64,000 bases of DNA, from NCBI GenBank assembly GCA_028753945.1, contig JAPNXP010000001.1, positions 186,001 through 250,000 on the forward strand, written 5' to 3'. The notes under the pieces were generated by a model. That model did not search any database. It was not told the origin of the DNA and was given only the letters and a program-made list of their open reading frames with translations. Position numbers and translations under genes: made by a program. Shown piece after piece: positions 51,467 through 61,811 of this stretch (position 1 is its first letter; every line of letters starts with the position of its first letter). This DNA is from Hexactinellida sp. DTS-2022 (Eukaryota > Porifera > Hexactinellida).

Positions 51467-52873
51467 TTATAAGTGATGCAAGTTGCCACAGGTGTAGCGA
51501 TAAACATTGTTGATAAGCAGAGAAGAGGAGTCGGGTTTGTTGACACAGTTGGAAACCAAAGTCCTCTTTCCAAATTCGTTCATTGCGAAGGCTGAATTGT
51601 CGCATTCAATCATTTCGCGTTTAATTTTGAATGCGTCTTGTCCGATCTGGCCTAAGCTACCGGTAGTAGGAGAGATCATTTGAATTTCAGAGGGGTCTTG
51701 TCGACTCTCGAGTTTTCTCTTGTTTGTGAACCAGGTGTAGATGCGTGTCTCGTTGATTCGCTCCCACTCGCCATCCGGGATGTTCCAGGGACGGTCCTCC
51801 GCTATCGCCTGTTCTGCCTCGTTGCAAATCCTAGCCAGCTCCAGTCTCTGCTCACGTGTCGGAAAACGGTTTTTCTTGTACGCTTCCGTTAGGATCTGAA
51901 TAGCGATGTTCGACCATTTCCACCTGGGCCTCCTCCTCTTAGCGGACTGACTGGTGCTCGGCGCCGACGGCTCCTGGCGGTTCCTTATCTGGTGCCGCTC
52001 GAACCAGTTGTACAGCTTGACACGTTTTGATGTTTTCATTGGAGTTCCTCGGTTGAAATGCTGTGACAGGTGACTCTGGTTTAAATTCGTTGCTTCGACC
52101 AATTCCCTTTGTAGCACATTGTTCTGTGTCATATAGCTCTTAATTATTCTCGCGACTGTTAACGGCTCTTGTTTAAGCAGTTCGCTAGCCAGCTCCCCAG
52201 GCAGCTCGTCGTCTTCCTTTTGTAATTGCGAATCGTTTCCCCCGTTCATATTCTCGTCGCTATCCATCCCGCTACTGGTTATTAGATCCTGCTCCTGGTG
52301 CTCGTCGAGAATCCTCATTAGAATATCCCTTGTGATGCCCTTCTCCTTTAGCAAGGCTTTAACTGTTTCGAATTGCTCCCAACTCGGCTTCGCTTGTTCT
52401 GGCTGCACAGATAAGAATACGTTCTCATCAGCGATAATCGTATTGCAGGGAACTGATATTTGGGTTGCATTGGGGCTGGATGTTGTTAGCATTGCTAGCG
52501 TGGGGCTCAACTGGTTCAGGTCAAAATTTGCCTCGCTTAGGGGAGATTCGCTGAACGCTTCATTTTGCAAATGATAAGAATTATTCATTTCTCCACTTCC
52601 AAGTGACTCGCTCAAATTCAGTGAACTTATCCCATTTTCGCTGTCAGCGCCCAGACTACTCGTGTCTGCGGACACGGTCTGGCTTAACAGCTGAGTTGAT
52701 GACAGATTAGATGTAAATAAATTGGAATCGATGTTGAAGGTAATTGTTGTGGATGGATTGGAAGCAAAACCAATTTCATTTTTGTGAGCTAGGACTTCAT
52801 CGCGATACGTCACTTCGGTAGTGAAGAAAGTTTCGGCTGTACTCTCCCGTTCTATGCAACCCTGAGAGTCCAT
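51467..52873 (-). CDS. HNF1-type homeodomain transcription factor
   Basis: Intronless, 468 residues. After a Ser/Asn-rich N-terminus there is a short helical segment (about 162-195, WEQFETVKALLKEKGITRDILMRIL). A POU-specific-like domain follows (about 235-300: TVARIIKSYMTQNNVLQRELVEATNLNQSHLSQHFNRG..). The homeodomain (about 312-388) has the extra loop between helices 2 and 3 that is unique to the HNF1 class (ARICNEAEQAIAEDRPWNIPDGEWERINETRIYTWFTNKRK). The DNA-recognition helix reads WFTNKRK instead of WFANRRK. HNF1 proteins bind GTTAATNATTAAC-type palindromes as dimers and control gut and kidney genes in vertebrates. The order of domains makes the call firm; the target genes here are unknown. 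Confidence 0.88.
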   Translation of the reverse strand: MDSQGCIERESTAETFFTTEVTYRDEVLAHKNEIGFASNPSTTITFNIDSNLFTSNLSSTQLLSQTVSADTSSLGADSENGISSLNLSESLGSGEMNNSYHLQNEAFSESPLSEANFDLNQLSPTLAMLTTSSPNATQISVPCNTIIADENVFLSVQPEQAKPSWEQFETVKALLKEKGITRDILMRILDEHQEQDLITSSGMDSDENMNGGNDSQLQKEDDELPGELASELLKQEPLTVARIIKSYMTQNNVLQRELVEATNLNQSHLSQHFNRGTPMKTSKRVKLYNWFERHQIRNRQEPSAPSTSQSAKRRRPRWKWSNIAIQILTEAYKKNRFPTREQRLELARICNEAEQAIAEDRPWNIPDGEWERINETRIYTWFTNKRKLESRQDPSEIQMISPTTGSLGQIGQDAFKIKREMIECDNSAFAMNEFGKRTLVSNCVNKPDSSSLLINNVYRYTCGNLHHL

Positions 52874-53692
52874 TTGTTGAGTTAACTATTATACACAGCG
52901 TATGTCAGCTCTACTAATATTAATTTAATATTAACAGTAAGTAGAAAGTATTTATACTATGATTGGGTAACAGAGTCAATTTGGTTGTTGAGTTAGAGTT
53001 AAACTGATCACTTTTTCTTGATAAAACTCAACACAAATTAACCATCTTGTAGGTATCTATTTCAGCTCATTAGAATAAACTCGAAGATGTAATTATAGTT
53101 TAAAATACTAGTTTAATGGTTTAGGACTATTATCATCGAAATCTGATTTTTAATTCAACTGTTCAAATCAAACATCAGCATAAAACACACTCAGTACGCA
53201 ATGCGGGCATAAAAATATTTACAGACATAAGCAATAAGGAAGACGGCAGTCCGTTTTATTAACAGCAAATTGCGAGGTTATTATACGGGATTACGGAATA
53301 ATTCTACTATAAAAAGACCTATAGCAATTCTTTCGATAAAAATTCGATCGCAACACTTCTGCCATCTTCAGATAATATTAATTATTAGATGTATTTGGCA
53401 CTATAGAGGGGTACATGATTACAATAGGGGGGGCACTGCGTCTCTCAAAAAGGCTTAGCGAGAACATTATATCTTAGTAAACTTAGAAAACTTACCAAAA
53501 ATTTCCAATCAAACTAACGTTTAGCAAAATGTAAAATAGTCAAATAGAATAATATTACTACAAATATGTTTTGTCAGTACATATTATGAGTTACTGCAAA
53601 TAATAATGGATCAATAAGAAGTTAGAATCCTAATGCTTAGACATTATTTATTGTTGCGTTAGTTAATATATCAATAACATTAATTTAAAGAC
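52874..53692. other. AT-rich spacer, divergent promoter area
   Basis: Separates the divergent HNF1-like and flavin reductase genes. No further gene is supported; a 62-codon frame at 53270-53458 has no protein character. Confidence 0.5.
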
Positions 53693-54289
53693 ATGGCATC
53701 AAAGTCTGCGATACGAGTTATGATATTTTTGGGGTCTGGGAGAGAAGGGCGGATGGGCGAGAGAGTGGCCCAGATGGTGAGGAAAAATCTGGAAAGCAAA
53801 AAAGTGGAAATTTCTTTTATAGATCCACTGACACTTGCTCTGCCCATTGTAACTCAGCCCATCCAATTCACAAAGGACCCGGAATTAGTGTCAGAGCAAT
53901 TGAAAAAGTTCCACGAGGAGATTCTGAAGTCTGACGCATACTTTTTAATTTCTGCAGAATACAATGGCGCTATGTGTCCCGGACTCACCAACTGCATTGA
54001 CTACTTCCCTCCCGCTTCCTATGCGAACAAGCCGTTTGCAATCGCTACCTACTCAATGGGTCCATTTGGAGGTGTGATCGCAGGGAGCACACTGCGTCAG
54101 GTTATTTCTGTCCTGGGAGGGTTGGCCATCCCTGGTTCTCTTGTTATTCCCGAGGTACAGAAAGCTGTCAGTGAAGAAGGCATTGGGAACGAGCGAGTGG
54201 AGAAGAAAACGGAAACAATGGTGAATCTGTTGCTTTGGTATACCGAGGCTATTAGAAGTCACAAGGAAACGAACCCTCTTCCTAAATAG
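53693..54289 (+). CDS. NAD(P)H-dependent FMN reductase-like flavoprotein
   Basis: Intronless, 198 residues. It matches the FMN_red flavodoxin-like fold: the phosphate loop GSGREGRMGERVA near the start, SAEYNGAMCPGLTNCIDYFPP at about 83-103 (the EYN motif that holds FMN), and YSMGPFGGVIAGSTLRQV at about 116-133. Known members (yeast Lot6p, bacterial azoreductases and chromate reductases) reduce quinones or azo compounds with NAD(P)H in the cytosol. All core motifs are intact, so the enzyme should bind FMN. The physiological substrate is not evident. Confidence 0.88.
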   Translation: MASKSAIRVMIFLGSGREGRMGERVAQMVRKNLESKKVEISFIDPLTLALPIVTQPIQFTKDPELVSEQLKKFHEEILKSDAYFLISAEYNGAMCPGLTNCIDYFPPASYANKPFAIATYSMGPFGGVIAGSTLRQVISVLGGLAIPGSLVIPEVQKAVSEEGIGNERVEKKTETMVNLLLWYTEAIRSHKETNPLPK

Positions 54290-54956
54290 CCAGAATGATA
54301 TAGGCAGTTAGTAATTGGTATATTTTACACAATTATTCCTGGTTGAGTTAGCAAACAGATACACAACTAACTAGTATATTTCATATTGGATTTCTTTCAA
54401 CTTAGATATTCACTATAAGATAATTATCAATTATAACTATTTATTCTGGTTAGAAATCAGCCTTCTAAAGTCGCCACTAACAGTTGACAATAAGTTCACA
54501 GTCTTATTTGATGAGTTTCTGCTCTAGTAATTGAGATATCGAATAATTAACTTCTAATTATATCAGTCGAAATAGTAGCTGCAACATAGGCCCATACCTA
54601 GCGTCTTATCGTATCAGATCAGGTATGTCTGATCAGATCCATGACCTAATCCATTTGGCATTAGAGACTTGTACGAGATCTCTTCAATTAATTGAATTTG
54701 TTAGTATATGTACGACTACATTCCAAACTTAATAACATTCCCATTCAATTAATGAGCTGCTTAGCGCACCAGATTGACTGAAATCCTAATAATAATACAT
54801 TAAATTATTATCGAATGACTTCAGTAAAGCTCTTTGGAATCTGATATAAGGTCTCGTTATGCTCTCTTCAAATCGATTCCATATATTAGACATGTTTCTA
54901 GTAAATAGCAAATAATAGTATAGTTGCAAATACTTATGATAAATCGATAGGTATAA
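54290..54956. other. AT-rich spacer
   Basis: Includes a short direct repeat (gtatcagatcaggtatgtctgatcagatcc, about 54612-54640, quasi-palindromic tgatcaga). No gene is supported. Confidence 0.45.
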
Positions 54957-57354
54957 ATGGACCCCTCCCTGCAACAAGAGCCCCTCACCAATCACTCGAC
55001 AGCTGACAACCTGGATACAGAAGGCCACACTCCCGACAACAACACCACGTCTACAGCAGAGACCGAGAGAAGTGGAGACTCGCCTCTTCCCATCGGCAGG
55101 ACCAGCACACCCGACCTACAGGACACTCTGGAAGCCGACTCGAGGCGCTACTGTACACACAGCGATACAAACAGTGCGGCTCTAGTGGAGTACCCTTCTG
55201 ACGACTTGCAGATTGAGCTCAGGGAGAGAGACAGGATTAGACTTGTCGAATCACTTTTGAGCAAAAACTCTGACCCTCTCCCCCAGACCTCTGAAGAGGA
55301 TAAACTAATAAAAGGAGAGCAATCTGACGAGGTTATATTTCCCAGCGACAACGTGTTCTATTCGGAGCTCAGAAACAAGAACATCCCAAGTTCTGCTCCT
55401 CACAGTCCTTCTGTTGCCTTTCCCGCCAAGAGAAAAACCGAACGAAAATCTCTGTTTGGACCCCCCAGTCTCCCGCAAATGTACCATGGCCGCGCTTCCG
55501 TATTCTACGCGCCTCTCGACGACGAGTTTAGCTTCGCGAGTGAGTCCGGGGCTCCCAAGTCCGCTAACGCTAAGAGCCCGCCCTCCAAGCGACACAGCAG
55601 CCTGCTGGCCTCCAAGAACCAGCACCCGATCCTCTTCGAGCTCTCCTGCGGCGAATCGGACGCCGGACAGAACCTGAGCGTCGTGGAGCGCATAGAGCGC
55701 GAGTACAAGATAAAGGAGGGAACTGTTAAGCTCTTCAACGCGGCCAAGAACCTCCAGCAGTCCATGGATGCCGCAAAGTCCTTCTTCACCTCAAACGCAA
55801 AGATAATCGCTCTTCTCCGACAGCTCCAGTCCTGCAAGGTGGAGGAGCGCGAGCAGCTGGACGAGGACAGGACCGACCCCTTCGGTCCCAATAGCGACCC
55901 CTTTGCCCCCAGTAACGACCCATTCGGTCCCAGCGTGGACCCCTTTGCCGTGAGTGTGGACCCGTCCCTCCTGAGCCTAGAGCTCCCCCCCGAATCCTCG
56001 CGAGCCACCATCTCGCTCTCGCACATCCGCATCCCTCTGGAGTGGCGCGAGTTCGACGGACTGAAGAAGCGCATCGAGACGGGGTGGGTGTTCTGCCTCT
56101 TCAAGCTGGACGGTCAGGTCGCGGACACGCAGACCCTGCTCCAGATCGACAGGAACACAAACGACATCAACTTTCCTGACGTCATCATATTCCCTGTTCC
56201 CGTCACACACGAGTTCCGCTTGGAAATAGAAGTCTACTTCAGCCAGGGTCTCTTCTCCGGGAAGGACGCCGGGGGCGGGCTCTCCAAGGGGCTGAAGGGT
56301 CTCAAGTCTAAGGTGACACATTATGTATACATACAGTGAACTCACGTTATAACGAAGTCGGATATAGCGAAATAACTGCTATAACGAAATAGATTAATTA
56401 TTATCCGCTTATAAGGAATATCCGGATATAACGAAGAAATTTACAGGTACTTCGTTATAACGAGAGTTGACTGTAGTACACTATTTGTACCTGTATTGAG
56501 TTGTGTGTGTTTAGTGGTCCACAGACTCGCTGTCCAGCGGCCAGTCCGGGTCCTACGACAGCCCCTCCAACATGCCGCGCTACCACCTGGCCGGGTTCTC
56601 CTCTCTCGCCCTGGGAGACGTCTCGGAGGGACTCTTCACCTACAAACTCAACAAGGGCGCTGTCGGGTCCAGCCCCTCCGCGGCAACTCACACCTTCAGC
56701 AAACAGCTGCTCCCGCTCTGGGGACAGATCTGCTGCCAGATATACGTGGTCCCCACCGGCGCGAAGGGCTCCCGCCTGGAGGGCTTTGTAGACCTCCACA
56801 CGATGATACACGAGTCCCCCGTCTGGAAGCACTACTGGTGCGTGCTGAGACAGACGACCTTCTTCTTCTGGAACAGCCCCGATGACGTCAGAGGGCCGCA
56901 CATCTGCAGCCTGCAGCTGGGGGGACACATGGAGGTGCGGAGACCGCGGGCGGAGGACGGAAGCTTCCGGAAGAACAGCTTTATCATATTCGACAGCGAC
57001 ACCTCGCAACACGCGATCTCTTTCGCGAGCAAAGAGGAGAGAGTCGTGTGGAGCAGAGAGGTGTCTCGCTGCATCCGCGACATGTTAGTCTGGCAGAACT
57101 ACGCAACTAAGGTAGGACCACTATCTTAGCTAATGCTGCTGTACAACTGGGGCATGCCAGTTAATAATTATGTGCTTATTCTATTGCAGTGTCAAATAGT
57201 GCCTGAACTCTTAACCAGTAAGAAAAGCTTCAACAACAGAACCAAGAGAGTGGCCAGTCCCATTGAATCTCTGAGACAGTCCATAATCGGTGTCCCCGAA
57301 AGCTGCCGGGAGGGACACGCGAAAAGATGTCTCAGCACTAACGCACTACTGTGA
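54957..57354 (+). CDS. RTKN: Rhotekin-like Rho effector (HR1, anillin-homology, PH)
   Basis: Exons 54957-56312, 56515-57111 and 57190-57354 join in frame to 705 residues. The first 235 residues are disordered. An HR1 Rho-binding coiled coil follows at about 240-300 (VERIEREYKIKEGTVKLF..AAKSFFTSNAKIIALL). The anillin/rhotekin C2-like region lies at about 345-440 (ATISLSHIRIPLEW..) and a PH domain at about 530-640 (ESPVWKHYWCVLRQTTFFFW.., closing with SKEERVVWSREVSRCI). Rhotekin binds GTP-Rho and septin/actin structures. Between HR1 and C2 there is a 7-residue tandem repeat carrying four DPF motifs, unusual for rhotekins. The first intron is filled by a TIR element. Confidence 0.88.
56332..56475. 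mobile_element. pogo/Tigger-style MITE in the rhotekin intron
   Basis: Begins TACAGTGAACTCACGTTATA and ends with the inverse CGTTATAACGAGAGTTGACTGTA-type sequence, flanked by TA; about 144 bp. The interior repeats ataacgaa several times. CAGTcaACTC..GTTATAACGA termini are characteristic of Tigger/pogo-derived MITEs. Confidence 0.85.
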
Positions 57355-57591
57355 TTAATCCTGTTAAAAACCGCAGAATTGATTTTAACCAGGTTGTGTT
57401 GTCAATTATATTGTAAGTTGTTTAATAATGGAGATATAGGAATCTTTGTGATGGATTATTTGAGTTATTTTTATATGTACAAATGTTTATTGAATAGTTT
57501 ATTTCAGTCAAATTTGCATGATTTGTAACTTTATAATGTGGAAATTCAATTAATAATGAGTTCTGTATACAAATGTATGTTAGAATCATAA

Positions 57592-57765
57592 TACAGTAGA
57601 ACCTCGTTAGTACGAACACGGTTAATACGAATTTCCGGATAAGACGAACAAACAGTTCCACAAAATCAGGTCCCTACAATGGCTATTCAATGGGTATTAG
57701 TCTCTAAAGTGAACAAACTTTTACCGTCCGTTGGTGTTAGTATTAACGAGGTTCTACTTGTCGTA
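57592..57765. mobile_element. pogo/Tigger-style MITE
   Basis: Begins TACAGTAGAACCTCGTTAGT and ends gtattaacgaggttctacttg..gta. Same family as 6537-6700, including the internal ccggataa/ggtgtt segments. It lies in the 640-bp spacer between the rhotekin and peroxiredoxin genes, which otherwise holds no gene. Confidence 0.8.
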
Positions 57766-57994
57766 GTTACGTAGTTACTTTTATCAGTCATCAAGTTGCG
57801 AAGAACCTGTGAATGTCAGCATAACTAATTGGGTGGGCTTCTACTACCAATAGGTTTATATCTTAGTTTGTTAGTATTTAGGATTAGTTACTCATACTCA
57901 GTTGTTGTAACTTGCTATTTAGTAATCTATATTCGCTTATATTTATTCCCTACTACTTAACACTTCTACTGATATAATTAGAACTAACAAAGGA

Positions 57995-58681
57995 ATGGCA
58001 GAAAGTGACGTGAAAGGACCTTTGACTCTGGGTGCAACTTTCCCTAACCTCGAGGTGGACACCAGTAGTGGTCCGGACAAGCTGAAACTGTACGATTACT
58101 TCGGAGAGGGCTGGGGAGTCCTATTTTCGCACCCAGATGATTTCACGCCTGTCTGCACCACTGAACTTGCGGAGGTCGTAAAATTGATTCCCGAGTTCAA
58201 AAAGCGAAATGTGAAAGTTATCGCCCTCTCATGCAACAGCACACAATCTCACAAGGATTGGATAAAGGATATCCAAGACTTCGGAAAATGTCCGGGAGAC
58301 TTCCCTTATCCCATCATAGCAGACCCGGGACGGGACCTGGCTGTCCGCTTGGGGATGCTAGACCCTGTCGAGAAGGACAAGGCCGGCCTCCCTCTCACCT
58401 GCCGCGCGGTGTTTATAATCGGACCGGACCGGAAGCTCAAGCTCTCCATCCTCTACCCCGCCACCACGGGACGGAACTTCGCCGAGATTATCCGCGTGAT
58501 AGAGTCGCTACAGCTGACTGCCGGCAAGAAGGTGGCCACCCCTGCCAACTGGCAGAACGGCGGGGAATGCATGGTGCTGCCTTCTGTCTCCCCTGATGAC
58601 GCGGCTAAGCTGTTCCCTCAGCACCGCGTGGAGAAGATGCTATCGGGAAAGCCGTACATGCGCTTTACCCCGCAGCCTTAA
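57995..58681 (+). CDS. PRDX6: 1-Cys peroxiredoxin, peroxiredoxin-6 type
   Basis: Intronless, 228 residues. It reduces H2O2 and phospholipid hydroperoxides. The peroxidatic Cys54 sits in DDFTPVCTTELAE with the preceding Thr51. KLKLSILYPATTGRNFAEIIRVIESLQLT and the C-terminal arm ending RFTPQP are diagnostic for PRDX6. Vertebrate PRDX6 also has Ca2+-independent phospholipase A2 activity through a GDSWG motif and a nearby His; here the motif reads GEGWG (residues 37-41) and the His position is Tyr33. The serine and histidine are therefore lost, and only peroxidase activity is expected. It is cytosolic, with no targeting signal. Confidence 0.95.
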   Translation: MAESDVKGPLTLGATFPNLEVDTSSGPDKLKLYDYFGEGWGVLFSHPDDFTPVCTTELAEVVKLIPEFKKRNVKVIALSCNSTQSHKDWIKDIQDFGKCPGDFPYPIIADPGRDLAVRLGMLDPVEKDKAGLPLTCRAVFIIGPDRKLKLSILYPATTGRNFAEIIRVIESLQLTAGKKVATPANWQNGGECMVLPSVSPDDAAKLFPQHRVEKMLSGKPYMRFTPQP

Positions 58682-58763
58682 TTCTGCTCTCGATCGATAG
58701 GCCTCTAGTTCGTACTTCTTATATTCGTATTTTATTTGTATTCGCTTAGGTACATAATTATTT

Positions 58764-58915
58764 TTATAGATACTATTATATTGGTATTATATTTACCAAT
58801 TAGGCCACATTTATATTGATATTATATTTGCTAATTAGGCCACTTTTATATTGATATTATATTTGCTAATTAGGCCACTATTATATTGATATTATATTTG
58901 TTAATTAGGCCACTT
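58764..58915 (+). repeat. Four-copy tandem repeat of about 40 bp
   Basis: Four imperfect copies of a unit that ends ..ttaattaggccac and contains tatattgatattatatttg lie downstream of the peroxiredoxin gene. AT-rich, noncoding. Confidence 0.8.
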
Positions 58916-59017
58916 TCATTTGATATAATATTGACTATTAAATAGCTAAATGCCGAACTAAATTATTTCTAGTAAGGTTGTGTTCTTAATTTGGAGGGTC
59001 ACGTATATAAATCCCTT

Positions 59018-59039
59018 AATTAACGAGGTTCTACTGTAT
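59018..59039. repeat. Solo MITE end
   Basis: The string taacgaggttctactgta is the right terminus of the family seen at 6537-6700 and 57592-57765, without a recognisable partner nearby. It sits about 55 bp upstream of the COP1-like start codon. Confidence 0.55.
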
Positions 59040-59092
59040 TTGAATTGTATTCCTAGCTCAGCAGCGAATAAAGTAGAATTTTGGTGCGTCGT

Positions 59093-60507
59093 ATGGCAAA
59101 ACGTCTGAGAAGTGTGAATGGCTTTGATAGTTCGAGTAAGAAGAAAGTTTGTGATACTAGTAAGTTAATACATTACTTGGTTCTAATAACAAATTGTAGC
59201 ATATAATATTTCTAGTTGTGGCAACCTTGCTAGTATTATATTAATACAGTATCAATACTAGTTTGTTGGACAAATAAAAGCTAATTATGTGTACATTGTA
59301 CACACTTATGCAAATGAACTCCTTTAGACCCAGTAAGCAAACTAAAATGCCCGAATGGAGTTCAATTGATTTTGGACGAAAAGCGCCACAGAGACGCACA
59401 GCAGAGAATAACCGCAGATCCTCCTAGAATTAATTTTAAACTCCTCCGCACCTTTTTCTCGAGTCGAGAACCGACAATAATCAGCAGTCTGGCTTTTAAC
59501 TCGAGTGGCACTAACTTTGCTGCTGGGGGCATCAACAAGAAGATCAAGCTGTACGACTGGGCATCTTGTCTTAGCAATAAAGACCATCCCTCTAATAATA
59601 TTATTGTGTCTAAAGAAATTGAAAACTGTTCAAAGGTAATCCCAGTTCATTTGGTATAGCACGATAACTATTTGGTGTAGCACGGTAACTATTTGGTTTT
59701 ATAATTAGGTTTCTTGTTTGCTATTCCGTCCCTCGACTGACGAGCTGCTAGTTTCTTCCTATGACGGTTGCATTCGCAGATTCGATCTGTCGCACAGACT
59801 CGCCGCGGGGGATCCCATCTACTGGCACGAGAAGCGGGTCTGGTCTATCGATATTCATCCCGAGGGGCCGGACATCCTCGCCTCGGGCTCTGACGACTGC
59901 AAAGCTATTCTCACGGACATACGGTACAGCCAGGGCAGGTACGAAAATGCTACATTAATATAGCCAGGTGATTAATCCTGTTTGTCACTTTGTCACCAGG
60001 TGGCCGTCTAAGGTGTTTAAAACTGAGAATAGTGTGAGCTGTGTTAAATTCCGCGGAACGAACCAAATCTGCATTGGCTGTGCTGACCACTCAGTTCAGC
60101 TCTTCGATGTCAGGAACCCTAAGCACGCGCTCATGTGCACCAACCAGCACGAAAAGGCGGTCTCCTATGTCGCCATTTCCCACGACCAGATCGTGTCTGC
60201 CTCCATTGACAGCACCCTGCGCTGCTGGGCAGAGGACGGGACCTGCGTCAGGAGGTACGCGGGACACATCAACTGCAGGAACTTCACCGGACTCTCCTGC
60301 ACGCGTAATGTGATCGCGGTCGGGTCGGAGGACAACAGAGTGTATTTCTATGATAAGCACCATAGCGAGCCCTCCAGCTTTTTCCCTTTTGAAAAGAGAT
60401 CCGAACACAGCACTTTCACCGCTTCCCTCAGTTTCCATAACGATAATGAACACTTATTGGCAGCTAACAGCGTGGGCTGCATTGCTATTTTAAAAATTGG
60501 TAAATGA
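59093..60507 (+). CDS. COP1-like WD40 protein lacking the RING and coiled coil
   Basis: Exons 59093-59159, 59328-59635, 59709-59938 and 60000-60507 join in frame to 370 residues. After about 45 residues the chain is a seven-bladed WD40 propeller closely patterned on COP1/RFWD2. Matching blocks are FAAGGINKKIKLYDW, HEKRVWSIDIHPEGPDILASGSDD, SVSCVKFRGTNQICIGCADHSVQLFDVRNPKHALM, KAVSYVAISHDQIVSASIDSTLRCW, CVRRYAGHINCRNFTGLSCTRNVIAVGSEDNRVYFYDK and HLLAANSVGCIAILKI. COP1 is an E3 ligase whose propeller grips VP-motif substrates, while its RING lies about 300 residues upstream. Only 23 residues of first exon precede the propeller here, and the peroxiredoxin gene lies 411 bp upstream, so no RING is encoded nearby. 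Confidence 0.85.
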
Positions 60508-60636
60508 AGGTATATTTTGTGTTGTACATTTAATAATTTGTATATCTGTGTTAACTGATAAGTACTTATTCAAATCATCATTCCTTTTCATCCAAGTATT
60601 TTAATATTATATCTGTCGATGTTGCGTAATACTAAT

Positions 60637-60747
60637 TACAGTCAGGTTCTTTTATTATGAACATTAAATGGACCAAAAATTGTGTTCATAATGGAGAGAC
60701 TTCATAATGACGAAATATTGTTCACACAATAATAAAGATTAAGTGTA
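60637..60747. mobile_element. Short MITE, TACAGTCAGG family
   Basis: Left end TACAGTCAGGTTCTTTTATT; degenerate right end gttcacacaataataaagat..gtgta. It shares the internal ggaccaaaaattgtgttcat segment (in inverse) with 7189-7386. Confidence 0.6.
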
Positions 60748-61554
60748 CATTATTTGAAACTTATGAACCATTCTTAAACCATTAATTAATAGGTTATTTC
60801 TTATGATAATATTATGATTATTATTGTGTAACATAATCTATAAGTTTAGGTAATTTCCAGTCCTGATTACTATACAAGAGTTGTCTAAGGGTATTTTAGA
60901 AAATTTTAGTGCACCAGGAAATTACCTGATTACATTGTTTAATATACCCTCTTTAAAGCTGTTGTTGTGAGATCCTCTGGTCCACTAATACGGTGAGATC
61001 GAAAATTACTTTACTCCGTCATATAAACGTGATGCAGCACGGCAACCATAAATATTTTTATTTATTTAATTAAACATAATTAGGCTGTTAATTAACATTA
61101 AATATCAAGTAGTAAATTATACTATGGTGTGTTTACTATTTAGTATTTAGACTAGTGATACGTAGTGTGGTGCTATATATAGTGGTGTTCTTCAACCATA
61201 TTTGAATTGTAAATAGTTATAACTTATATATATATCATCAGACACAAACTGAAATTTTTGTCATGCTATGCTACACTAACCAAGCTGTCCTAATTTGTAA
61301 TTGGTTGGTTGGTCACTTAGTCCTGTATGAAATTTGCAAGCGAGAAGAATATTGTAACCGCGGCCTTCTATTAAGCAAAACACAGTCTGCAAAAAGCCAG
61401 CACAATTCTCAGTCGTTCTATCAGGGAGCTTGAGGTGTGTCGGGTCCAATCGCCGCAATAGGAATATTTGTACCTCTATGGAAAGTAGAGCTAATTTTGG
61501 AAATTATTGAATTTACTCTTTAATTGAAGATGAAACAGATGATCCTGACTCAAA

Positions 61555-61731
61555 TATAGTAGACTTTCGTTAATACGAACATCATGGGATCATTGAAATC
61601 TGTACATATTATCCGGTATTCTAATTAATCGCATTCAGTTGCATGCATTTGTATAGGCGAGGGGAAATACAACTTTGTTCGCCTTATCTGTGTTCGTATT
61701 AATTAATTAACAAGAGTATACGTATACTGTA
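61555..61731. mobile_element. Decayed MITE, TTAATACGAACA family
   Basis: The left end tatagtagactttcgttaat, then acgaacatc, faces the right end gtgttcgtattaattaatta..tatactgta. This is a diverged relative of the 6537-6700 family. Confidence 0.5.
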
Positions 61732-61811
61732 CATTAGAACAATATTAGATAGTATAAATACAATGAAACTTTCAATTCTACCAAAGATACTTGTTATTAG
61801 TATGTCTGATC

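Larger units (their letters stand above)
60508..61811. other. AT-rich spacer with two decayed MITEs
   Basis: About 1.3 kb, no gene. It contains the elements at 60637-60747 and 61555-61731 (listed separately). The rest is AT-rich DNA without recognisable structure. Confidence 0.5.

Noticed and set aside
61276-61458. 60-codon minus-strand frame in the spacer before the TRAF-like gene
   Set aside because: No recognisable motif, isolated in AT-rich DNA, no splice partners.
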